Source of the DNA: Micromonospora sp. BL4
GTDB lineage: Bacteria; Actinomycetota; Actinomycetes; Mycobacteriales; Micromonosporaceae
NCBI RefSeq assembly: GCF_003667505.1
Contig: NZ_RCVJ01000115.1
Coordinates: 1-48,583 of the forward strand
Reading direction: 5' to 3'
DNA: 48,583 bases
This document shows positions 16,263-23,918 of this stretch, in pieces (the stretch's first letter is position 1; each line of letters starts with the position of its first letter). Made by a program: the position numbers and the translations under genes. A model generated the notes under the pieces. That model worked only from the letters and a program-made list of their open reading frames with translations, was not told the DNA's origin and made no database searches.

Positions 16263-17681
16263 ATGGAGCTGGTCCAGGAGTCGCCGTACCGGTTCCGGAT
16301 CGACCGGGAGGCGCCGATGCGGGTGCCCGGTGTCGTGTTCGCCGTGCCGGAGCTGCTGCCCGACGTCGGCGCCGACCGGTCGCTGGACCAGGTGACGAAC
16401 GTGGCCACGCTGCCCGGCATCGTCGAGGCGTCGTACGCCATGCCCGATGTGCACTGGGGTTACGGTTTCCCGATCGGTGGCGTCGCGGCCACCGACGTCG
16501 CCGCGGGCGGTGTGGTCTCGCCCGGCGGGGTGGGCTTCGACATCTCCTGCGGGGTCCGGCTGCTCACCGCCGAGCTGGACCGGGCGGAGCTTCCCCGGGT
16601 CATCGACGCGCTGATGGACGGTCTGGACCCGGCCATTCCGCGCGGCATGGGTCGGGGCGCGGTCTGGCACCTCGCGGACCGCGCCGAGCTGGACGCGGTG
16701 CTGCGCGGCGGCTCCCGGTACGCCGTCGAGCAGGGGCACGGGGTGCCCCGGGACCTGGCCCGCTGCGAGGACGGCGGCGCGGTGGCCGACGCCGATCCGG
16801 CGCAGGTCAGCGAGCGGGCGGTGCAGCGGGGGCAGGGCCAGGTCGGCAGCCTCGGCTCCGGCAACCACTTCCTGGAGGTGCAGGCGGTCGAGGAGGTGTA
16901 CGACGAGCCGGTCGCCGCGGCGTTCGGGCTGCGTCAGGGGCAGGTCTGCGTGATGATCCACTGTGGCTCTCGAGGGTTGGGTCACCAAATCTGCACCGAC
17001 CACGTACGGATCATGGAACGGGTGATGCCCCGGCACGGCATCGAGGTGCCGGACCGGCAGCTGGCCTGCGCACCGGTGGATTCCCCGGAGGGGCGCGCCT
17101 ATCTGGGCGCGATGGCCGCCGCGGCGAACTACGCGCGGGCCAACCGGCAGCTGCTCACCGAGGCGGCCCGCCGGGTCTTAACCCGGGTCGCCGGGACCGA
17201 CCTGGACCTGGTCTACGACGTGTCGCACAACCTCGCCAAGATCGAGGATCACGAGTGGGACGGCGGCGCCCGGCGGCTCTGCGTGCACCGCAAGGGCGCC
17301 ACCCGCGCGCTGCCACCCGGTCACCCGGACCTCCCCGCCGACCTGCGCGACGTCGGGCAGCCGGTGCTGATTCCCGGCTCGATGGGCACCTCGTCGTACG
17401 TGCTCACCGGCGTCGCCGGCAATCCGGCGTTCGCGTCCACCTGTCACGGCGCCGGCCGTACCCGCAGCCGGGGCGAGGCCACCCGCGCCGCGCGGGGCCA
17501 GGACGTGCGGCGTGACCTGGCGGCGCGGGGCGTGGCCGTGCGCGGCGCGTCCCGCAAGGGGCTGGCCGAGGAGATGCCGGAGGCGTACAAGGACGTGTCG
17601 GCGGTGGTGGAGGCGGCCCGGGGCGCGGGGCTGTGCCGACTGGTCGCCCGGCTCACGCCGCTCGGCGTGGCCAAGGGCTGA
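16263..17681 (+). CDS. rtcB: RtcB RNA-splicing ligase
   Basis: A 472-residue RtcB that joins RNA ends with 2',3'-cyclic phosphate or 3'-phosphate to 5'-OH using GTP and Mn2+. Conserved metal and GMP residues are seen: [13 protein letters not shown] (60-72), D93 and C96 in FDISCG, H202 in GNHF, H233 in IHCGSRG, H322 in SHNLAKIE, and the guanylylated His395 in CHGAGR. The length is normal. The partner archease is encoded immediately downstream on the opposite strand. A weak -10-like TAGCCG 6 bases before the ATG may give a leaderless mRNA. Confidence 0.95.
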   Translation: MELVQESPYRFRIDREAPMRVPGVVFAVPELLPDVGADRSLDQVTNVATLPGIVEASYAMPDVHWGYGFPIGGVAATDVAAGGVVSPGGVGFDISCGVRLLTAELDRAELPRVIDALMDGLDPAIPRGMGRGAVWHLADRAELDAVLRGGSRYAVEQGHGVPRDLARCEDGGAVADADPAQVSERAVQRGQGQVGSLGSGNHFLEVQAVEEVYDEPVAAAFGLRQGQVCVMIHCGSRGLGHQICTDHVRIMERVMPRHGIEVPDRQLACAPVDSPEGRAYLGAMAAAANYARANRQLLTEAARRVLTRVAGTDLDLVYDVSHNLAKIEDHEWDGGARRLCVHRKGATRALPPGHPDLPADLRDVGQPVLIPGSMGTSSYVLTGVAGNPAFASTCHGAGRTRSRGEATRAARGQDVRRDLAARGVAVRGASRKGLAEEMPEAYKDVSAVVEAARGAGLCRLVARLTPLGVAKG

Positions 17682-17711
17682 CCGATCAGCCTGGCGCGCA
17701 CGCAGCGGCGC

Positions 17712-18140
17712 TCAGACGTCCAGGGTGACCGCGCACGACCACCCGGCGGCGTCCGGGCCGACGCGCAGCTCGTGCAGCGACACCGCCTTCGGCACCGCGC
17801 CGACCAGCTCCACCGCTTCGGTGCTGGTCGACCGCCAGCGCGCCCGCAGGCCACCGTCCCCGGTCGACCGCACGTCGCAGTCCAGCGGCAGGGCGCCCTC
17901 GGCGTCCAGCCGGAAGATCACCTCGTCCAGCAGGCCGACCAGCAGGTCCTCGTCGTCGCCGGGCGGCAGCTCGAATTCGGTGTCCGCCTCCGCCCGGGCG
18001 CCGCTGATGTCCGCGAACGTCTCGACCAGCGCGGCGACCGCCTCGGCCAGGCACGCCTCCCGGTCCGGCGCCCACGCCTCGACCCGTACGTCGGCGGTGT
18101 GCGGCACGCTCCGGTGCCCCCGTTGCGTCGAGCGCTGCAT
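17712..18140 (-). CDS. Archease (RtcB cofactor protein)
   Basis: A 142-residue archease. It has the opening PHTADVRVEAWAPD, in which the H-T-A-D metal ligands are conserved, a helix with AALVETF, the acidic stretch DDEDLLVGLLDEVIFRLD, and the C-terminal KAVSLHELRV with a final Asp. Archease speeds RtcB turnover by promoting guanylylation. The gene converges with rtcB with 30 bases between stops, so the pair is preserved but not co-transcribed. Confidence 0.92.
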   Translation of the reverse strand: MQRSTQRGHRSVPHTADVRVEAWAPDREACLAEAVAALVETFADISGARAEADTEFELPPGDDEDLLVGLLDEVIFRLDAEGALPLDCDVRSTGDGGLRARWRSTSTEAVELVGAVPKAVSLHELRVGPDAAGWSCAVTLDV

Positions 18141-18224
18141 GCCCCGATCATGCCCGTCGGTGGTGCCGCGCCGCCCGGATCCTCGGGGACCACGGCGGTC
18201 CGGCCGGCGACGTACCGTCGTCGG

Positions 18225-18827
18225 ATGCGGATCACCCGGTTCACCCACTCCTGCGTTCGCGTCGAGCACGACGGCGGCGTGCTGGTCGTCGACCCCGGCA
18301 CGTGGAGCGAACCCCGCGCCCTGGCCGGCGCGGACGCCGTCCTGGTCACCCACGAGCACACCGACCACGTCGACGTGCTGCGCCTGGCCGGCCTGGGCGT
18401 CCCGGTGTACGCCCCGGAGGGCGCCCGGCTGCCCGACCTCGCCCCGCTGCCGGTGACCCGGGTCCACGCCGGGCAGCACTTCACCGCGGCCGGCATCACC
18501 GTCACCGCCCACGGCGGCCGGCACGCCGCCATCCACGAGGGCCAGCCCGACTGTCCCAACCTGGGCTACCTGATCGGCGACGGGCTCTACCACCCGGGCG
18601 ACGCGCTGCACGTGCCGGACGAGCCGGTGCACACCCTTCTGGTGCCGGCGCAGGGGTCCTGGCTGCGCCTCGACGAGGCGATCCGGTTCGCCCGCGAGGT
18701 GGGCGCCGACCGGGCGTACCCGATCCACGACGCGCAGCTCAACGAGCGCGGCCTGGCCAGCGTGGCCGGCTGGTTCGCCGAGACGATTCCCGGCTACCGC
18801 CACCTCGTCCCCGGCGACACCGCCTGA
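18225..18827 (+). CDS. MBL-fold metal-dependent hydrolase (UlaG-like)
   Basis: A 200-residue metallo-beta-lactamase fold protein with THEHTDHVD, a further His in HAAIHEG, GDALHVP and a last His in PIHDAQLNE, which give the two-metal site. It resembles the UlaG-like hydrolases; the substrate is unknown. The ATG follows TACCGT by 6 bases, a -10 sequence placed for leaderless transcription. Its 3' end overlaps the convergent gene at 18794 by 34 bases. Confidence 0.88.
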   Translation: MRITRFTHSCVRVEHDGGVLVVDPGTWSEPRALAGADAVLVTHEHTDHVDVLRLAGLGVPVYAPEGARLPDLAPLPVTRVHAGQHFTAAGITVTAHGGRHAAIHEGQPDCPNLGYLIGDGLYHPGDALHVPDEPVHTLLVPAQGSWLRLDEAIRFAREVGADRAYPIHDAQLNERGLASVAGWFAETIPGYRHLVPGDTA

Positions 18828-19540
18828 CCGTCCGCGCCGTCCATGGCCGTCAGGTCGAACCGGGGCGTCGCGGCGGTGAGCACGGCGGCCCGGGCCGCCG
18901 TGGACCACCCGCCGGCCAGCTCCGCCACCAGCGTCGCGACCAGCCGAGTCACGTCCGCCTCGGCGCCCGGGTGCAGCGCCTCGGCCACGATCAGCACCGA
19001 CGAGGTGCCCTCCCGCACAGCCGACCAGCCGCTCTGCCGGTTCGTCCAGCGCCGGGCGTGGGCACGGCCGGTGGCGTCTACGAAGGTCACCTCACCCGGG
19101 TCGGGGTGCTCGGTGTCGCCGGCGAAGCTCAGGTACTCCTCGTCGCCGTGGGCCGGCCGCACCACCAGGTCGCCGTCGACCCGGTCCAGGTCGAGCGCCG
19201 CCACCGGGATCGCGTACGCGGCCGAGACGGCGTTGCAGAGGTCGACCAGGGGGTGCAGCCGGGGCAGGTCGCCGTCCAGCCGCAACCGGCGCAGCAGCGC
19301 CTCGGCCGCGCACCGGTACCGGGTGGGGCGCAGCCCCATGGCCGCGTACGCCCGCCGCCACGCCTGGATCTCCGGGAACCCGCTCTCGGCGCCGCCGGCC
19401 AACCGTTCCCGGGCGACGGCGAGATGACTGGCCGTCCGCTGCGCCACGTCGGCCGTGGCGGTGATCCCGGTGGCCCGCACCACGCCGGCGACCAGATCGG
19501 GGTACGCGGCGCGGAGCTGCGCGGAATGCTCGAACTGCAC
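18794..19540 (-). CDS. B3/B4 (PheRS beta-like) domain protein
   Basis: A 248-residue protein of the B3/B4 domain family, a fold from the editing part of phenylalanyl-tRNA synthetase beta chain. Recognisable stretches are FPEIQAWRRAYAAMGLRP, LPRLHPLVDLCNAVSAAYAIPVAALDLD, GEVTFVDATGRAHARRW and NRQSGWSAV. Free-standing members are thought to hydrolyse mischarged tRNA, but this is not shown for most. The GTG at 19540 has AGGAAG upstream. It starts 8 bases after the LysE gene and is probably co-transcribed with it. Confidence 0.85.
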   Translation of the reverse strand: MQFEHSAQLRAAYPDLVAGVVRATGITATADVAQRTASHLAVARERLAGGAESGFPEIQAWRRAYAAMGLRPTRYRCAAEALLRRLRLDGDLPRLHPLVDLCNAVSAAYAIPVAALDLDRVDGDLVVRPAHGDEEYLSFAGDTEHPDPGEVTFVDATGRAHARRWTNRQSGWSAVREGTSSVLIVAEALHPGAEADVTRLVATLVAELAGGWSTAARAAVLTAATPRFDLTAMDGADGQAVSPGTRWR

Positions 19541-19548
19541 GGTTCTTC

Positions 19549-20160
19549 CTATCGTTCGGTGAGGGCGAGGGTCACGCCGAGCGCGACGAACGTGCCGGCG
19601 ACGGACCGGCGCAGCCAGTCGGTGACCCGCGGCCGGGTCAGCACCCGCTCGCGGAGCCGGGCCGCGAAGACGCCGTAGCCGCTGAACACCACGAAGGTGA
19701 GCAGCATGAACACCGCGCCGCAGGCGAGCATCGAGCGGGTCGAGCCCGGTGCGGTGGTGTCCACGAACTGCGGCAGGAACGCGACGAAGAACAGCGTCGG
19801 CTTCGGGTTGAGCAGATTGACCAGCACCCCGGAGACGATCACCCGGGCCGCCGAGCGCGGTGGCGCGGCGGTGGACGTCGCGAAGGCGCTGCGGTCCCGC
19901 GCGGTCGACCAGCCCAGGTAGAGCAGGTACGCGACGCCGAGGTACCGCACCACCTCGAACGCCGCCGCGCTGGCCTGCAACAGCGCGGCCAGCCCGGTCA
20001 ACGCCGCCAGCAGGTGCGGCACCACCCCCAGCGTGCAGGCGAACGCGGCCAGCACGCCGGCTCGGGCGCCCCGGGACAGCCCGGCGGAGAGGGTGAAGAA
20101 CACCCCGGTGCCCGGAGTGATCACCACGATCAGCGTGGTGACCAGGAACGGGATTGTCAC
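19549..20160 (-). CDS. LysE/RhtB-family exporter
   Basis: A 203-residue membrane protein with about six helices and the family opening TPGTGVFFTLSAGLSRGARAG, where the Pro-Gly-x(n)-G-x-R-x-G pattern is diagnostic. NLLNPKPTLFFVAFLPQF in the middle is also typical. Relatives export amino acids such as lysine, threonine or homoserine. The GTG start has GGAGGAC 4-6 bases upstream. It is divergent from a MocR regulator, which probably controls it. Confidence 0.9.
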   Translation of the reverse strand: MTIPFLVTTLIVVITPGTGVFFTLSAGLSRGARAGVLAAFACTLGVVPHLLAALTGLAALLQASAAAFEVVRYLGVAYLLYLGWSTARDRSAFATSTAAPPRSAARVIVSGVLVNLLNPKPTLFFVAFLPQFVDTTAPGSTRSMLACGAVFMLLTFVVFSGYGVFAARLRERVLTRPRVTDWLRRSVAGTFVALGVTLALTER

Positions 20161-20221
20161 GGTCGTCCTCCGATGCCTCGGTGGTGCTGCCTGATCTCCA
20201 CTCTGCTGCCAAGATGGTCCG

Positions 20222-21751
20222 GTGAGCAGGGCCAAACCGAGGGTGTCCGAGAGGTCCATAACGGCCGGCTCGGACTTCCTGCACCTGACCATCACCGACG
20301 CCCCGCCGGGCGGGCGGGCCGACTGGCTGGCCGGGCGGCTGCGCCAGGCCATCGCCGACGGGCGGGTGCCGGTCGGTGGGCGGCTGCCCGCCACCCGGGT
20401 GCTCGCCGCCGACCTCGGCGTCTCCCGGGGCGTGGTCACCGAGGCGTACCAGCGGCTGACCGAAGAGGGACATGTCACCGGTCGGGGCCGCGCCGGGACG
20501 GTGGTCGTCGCCGCCCCGGCCGCGCCCGCCACGCCGGCGTCCGCCCCGGCGGCCGTGCCCGTGCCGGCCGCGCTCTTCCCATCCGCTCCGGGCAGCGACA
20601 TCTTCGACGCCGTACGCGCGGCGAGCGCGACCATCGACCTGACGCCCGGCGTACCCGACCTGGCCGCCTTTCCGCGCGCGGACTGGCTGCGCGCCGAACG
20701 GACCGTGCTGCGCCACCTCGTCGCGGCCGACCTGGGCTACGGCGACCCGTGCGGCACGCCCGCGCTGCGCCGGGCCGTGGCCGCCTGGCTGGCCCGCAGC
20801 CGGGGCGTCGCCGTCGACCCCGCCGAGGTGATCATCGTGGCGGGCGTGTCCCAGGCGCTCGGGCTGCTCGCCCAGGCGCTCGGCCCGGCCGGCGTGGACC
20901 GGATCGCGGTCGAGGACCCGGGCTCGTTGGGCGTACGGCAGCACCTGAACAACTGGGGGATCCCCACCCCGCCGGTCGCGGTGGACGGCGCCGGCCTGCG
21001 CGTAACCGAGCTGGCCGCCAGCGGCGCGCCCGCGGTGATGCTCACTCCCGCGCACCAGTTCCCGACCGGCGTGGTGCTCGACGGCGACCGCCGCCGCCAA
21101 CTCGTCGACTGGGCCCGGACCGGCGGTCTGATCATCGAGGATGACTACGACGCCGAGCACCGCTACGACCGACCGCCGGTGCCGGCGCTGCGCGGCCTGC
21201 TGCCCGAGCAGGTCTGCTACGCCGGCAGCGTGTCCAAACTGCTCGCCCCGGCGCTGCGGGTCGGCTGGCTGCTCGTGCCGGCCCGCCTCCGGGAGGCGGT
21301 GGTCGCCGCCAAGCGCAACGCCGACCTGGGCAACGCCGTGCTGCCGCAACTGGTGCTGGCGGAGCTGATGACCTCCGGCGCGCTGGAGCGACAACTACGG
21401 CTGCTGCGACGCCGACACATCCGTCGCCGCGACGCGATGATCGCCGCGCTGACCCGGCACCTGCCCGCTGCGACCGTGCACGGCGCGGCCGCCGGGCTGC
21501 ACCTGATGATCACACTGGACGCCGAGCTGGCCGACACCGAGCTGGCCGCGGCGACGTTGGCCCGCGGCGTGAAGGTGCAACCGCTGTCCTGGCACTGCCA
21601 GCGGCCGCACCGGTCAGGTCTGGTGCTCGGCTACGCGGCGAACACCGCATCGGACATCGAGGAGGGCGTCGCGACGATCGCCGGCGCGCTCCGCCAGCTC
21701 GACGCCTCCGTCGGCACCCCCGAGGCGGCGCAGAGGTCGAGACGATCATGA
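20222..21751 (+). CDS. MocR/PdxR-family regulator (GntR-aminotransferase fusion)
   Basis: A 509-residue protein. An N-terminal GntR winged helix (about residues 25-95; RLPATRVLAADLGVSRGVVTEAYQRL) is joined by an Ala/Pro linker to an aminotransferase-like domain that binds PLP. The PLP lysine lies in AGSVSKLLAPALRVGW and the Asp in IEDDYDAEHRYDR. Known members regulate PLP synthesis or GABA use. The divergent LysE exporter suggests control of an amine or amino acid exporter. The GTG at 20222 is used; the upstream gap is 61 bases and has two TGCTGCC copies (20185 and 20204) that could be operator half-sites. Confidence 0.9.
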   Translation: MSRAKPRVSERSITAGSDFLHLTITDAPPGGRADWLAGRLRQAIADGRVPVGGRLPATRVLAADLGVSRGVVTEAYQRLTEEGHVTGRGRAGTVVVAAPAAPATPASAPAAVPVPAALFPSAPGSDIFDAVRAASATIDLTPGVPDLAAFPRADWLRAERTVLRHLVAADLGYGDPCGTPALRRAVAAWLARSRGVAVDPAEVIIVAGVSQALGLLAQALGPAGVDRIAVEDPGSLGVRQHLNNWGIPTPPVAVDGAGLRVTELAASGAPAVMLTPAHQFPTGVVLDGDRRRQLVDWARTGGLIIEDDYDAEHRYDRPPVPALRGLLPEQVCYAGSVSKLLAPALRVGWLLVPARLREAVVAAKRNADLGNAVLPQLVLAELMTSGALERQLRLLRRRHIRRRDAMIAALTRHLPAATVHGAAAGLHLMITLDAELADTELAAATLARGVKVQPLSWHCQRPHRSGLVLGYAANTASDIEEGVATIAGALRQLDASVGTPEAAQRSRRS

Positions 21752-21802
21752 ACATGGTCCGCCGGCTGGACGGCTGAGCCGCCCCGGGCGAACCCCGCGC
21801 GG

Positions 21803-23224
21803 TCAGCCCAGGAACAGGCGGACCAGGACCAGTACGGCGAGCAGCGCCGGCCCGCGCCCGCCCTGGCGCAGCAGGTCGACCGGGATCATCCCGAACGGCG
21901 TGTTCACCGTCGCGCCGCCATAGTTGATCGGTGGTCGGGTGCCGCTGCGCCACGCGGCGGCCACCACCCCGAGCGCCAGCACCGGCCCCAGCCAGGACGG
22001 CCCACCGTCGACCGTCGGCACGGTCAGCAGCCACCACAGCCCCGCGCCGATCGCCGGCACCACCACGTGGATCCCCCGTAGCGCCGCGTCGCTCCCGCCG
22101 AGCGCCCGGCGCAACCCCGGCGACCGGCTGATCGACCGCAGGCCACCGGTCAGCCGGTCGGTGGCGAGGTAACCGAACACCACCTGCGCGGCGCCGGCCA
22201 GGCCGGGCAGGGCGAGCGCGGCGGCGTACTGGACGAGGATCAGCGCCGTCCAGATCAGCAGGGCGCTGGGGTGCCGGCGCAACCGGCGCACGTCGGCCTG
22301 GAGCATCGCCCACCAGCCGGGGCCGGGAAGGAACCGGCGGCTCCGCACCCGGCCGATCTGCCGCCAGCGCCGGCTCTCCACCAGACCGGCGAGCATGCTC
22401 GGGTCGAGCAGGATCGTGGCCGTGGCGGCGGCGTTGGCGAACTGCGCGCCGGTCGTCAGCGTGGCCCGGTCCACCCGGGGCAGCGCGCGTACCGCCAGGA
22501 CGGTGGCGGCGACCGCGAGGGGCACCCCGACGGCGACCAGCGCGGCGGCCGGCGACGCCGCCGGCCGGGGCAGCCCGTCACCGAGGCGGCCGACGACCAC
22601 CACCAGCGCCGTGACGACGGCGGCCGCCACCACCGGCACCACCCCGGCCAGCGTCGGCCACCGCCGGCCCGCACGGCTGCCCTGGGCGACGACGCTGGAG
22701 GCCAGCGCGGTCGCACCCCAGCCCGCGCCGGCCGCCGCGGCCCAGCTCAGGGCGGCCAGGTCGGTGACGCCACCGAGCGCCGCCACGCCCACCCCGACCA
22801 GCGCCGTGCCGGCCGTCGCGGCCGTCAGCAGAACGGCGAGGCGCGGCGCCAGCCAGGCCCGCCGGTCGATCGGCGCGCTGGTCACCCAGCTCTGCGTCGC
22901 CGGGGTCACCAGCAGCGGACCGAGGGCCCGCAGGCCGCGCCAGGCGAGCCCGGCACCGGCCAGCAGCGCGGCGACCGCCAGCCACCAGCGCACCCCCGGA
23001 TCGGCCCGGCCGACGGTGGGCGACTCCAGCATGTCGCGGCTGGCGCTGACCGCGAACCAGCCGTACATGCCCACGAAGAGGACCACGACGTACGCGTCGC
23101 CCAGCACGTCGCTCAGGGAGTGGTCGTGGTGCCGGCGGCGGGCCCGGCGCAGGTGCGTACGCACCTGCCGGGCGGTGGGCACGCCGGCCGGCGCGTCGGC
23201 GAGGGTTGCCGGCGGGGCGGTCAC
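21803..23224 (-). CDS. Multi-helix ABC transporter permease (DUF6297-like)
   Basis: A 473-residue membrane protein with about 11-12 hydrophobic helices and a long charged loop in the middle (VESRRWRQIGRVRSRR). It lacks the EAA motif of importers and looks like the large permeases paired with actinobacterial exporter ATPases. Its GTG start overlaps the stop of the ATPase gene by four bases, so the two form one transporter. The substrate is unknown. Confidence 0.75.
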   Translation of the reverse strand: MTAPPATLADAPAGVPTARQVRTHLRRARRRHHDHSLSDVLGDAYVVVLFVGMYGWFAVSASRDMLESPTVGRADPGVRWWLAVAALLAGAGLAWRGLRALGPLLVTPATQSWVTSAPIDRRAWLAPRLAVLLTAATAGTALVGVGVAALGGVTDLAALSWAAAAGAGWGATALASSVVAQGSRAGRRWPTLAGVVPVVAAAVVTALVVVVGRLGDGLPRPAASPAAALVAVGVPLAVAATVLAVRALPRVDRATLTTGAQFANAAATATILLDPSMLAGLVESRRWRQIGRVRSRRFLPGPGWWAMLQADVRRLRRHPSALLIWTALILVQYAAALALPGLAGAAQVVFGYLATDRLTGGLRSISRSPGLRRALGGSDAALRGIHVVVPAIGAGLWWLLTVPTVDGGPSWLGPVLALGVVAAAWRSGTRPPINYGGATVNTPFGMIPVDLLRQGGRGPALLAVLVLVRLFLG

Positions 23225-23838
23225 CGGCCGATCTCGATGCGCTCGTCGACCACCGCGTCGATCAGCTCCGGGTCGTGCGAGGCCAGCAGCACGGCGGTGC
23301 CCGCGTCCCGTTCCCGGCGCAGCCGGTCGGCCAACCACTGCCGGCCGCGTACGTCCAGCCGCTGCTCCGGCTCGTCCAGGATCAGCACCCGGCGCGGGCG
23401 TACGAAGCAGGACGCCAGCGCCAACCGGCGGCGCTGCCCACTGGACAGGGTCACCGGCAGCTGGTCGCGGGCCGGTTCCAGGCCCAGCTCGGCGAGCACC
23501 TCCTCGACCGGCTCGGCGTTGCCGCCGTGCGCGTACGCGACCAGCTCCAGGTGCTCGACCACGGACAGGTCGGGGAAGAAGTCGATGTCGTCAAGGGCGG
23601 CCGCCACCAGCGCCCGTACCTGGGGATCGGTCTCGTCGGCTCGGCGACCCTGCACCAGCACCTCGCCCGCGTCCGGCCGGTCGGCGCCGACCACGCAGCG
23701 CAGCAGGGTGGTCTTGCCGCTGCCGTTGGGGCCCAGCACCACCGCGATCCGGCCCGCCTGGAGCGTGAAGCTCACGTCGTCGAGCACGACCAGGTTGCCG
23801 AAGTTGCGGCCAAGTCCCCGCACCGAGAGCGCATCCAC
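23221..23838 (-). CDS. ABC transporter ATP-binding protein (intact)
   Basis: A 205-residue ATPase with all motifs: Walker A GPNGSGKT (36-43), signature LSSGQRRR, Walker B RVLILDEPEQ and the H-loop SHD. It pairs with the overlapping permease. GTG at 23838 is chosen because GGGAGAG lies upstream; the frame is open to 23874. It follows the STAND-like gene after 80 bases on the same strand, so it may be read from the same promoter. Its intact motifs contrast with the degenerate ATPase at 29334. Confidence 0.88.
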   Translation of the reverse strand: MDALSVRGLGRNFGNLVVLDDVSFTLQAGRIAVVLGPNGSGKTTLLRCVVGADRPDAGEVLVQGRRADETDPQVRALVAAALDDIDFFPDLSVVEHLELVAYAHGGNAEPVEEVLAELGLEPARDQLPVTLSSGQRRRLALASCFVRPRRVLILDEPEQRLDVRGRQWLADRLRRERDAGTAVLLASHDPELIDAVVDERIEIGR

Positions 23839-23918
23839 GAGCACACACTCTCCCAGACCCCCGCAACCGACCAACCCGAGCGACCCACATCACGCGGGCG
23901 CCCCGGGCTCAGCGCGGA

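Noticed and set aside
19541..21394. Very long minus frame continuing from the B3/B4 gene
   Set aside because: Upstream of 19540 it runs opposite the MocR gene and in another frame of the LysE gene; composition is shadow-like.
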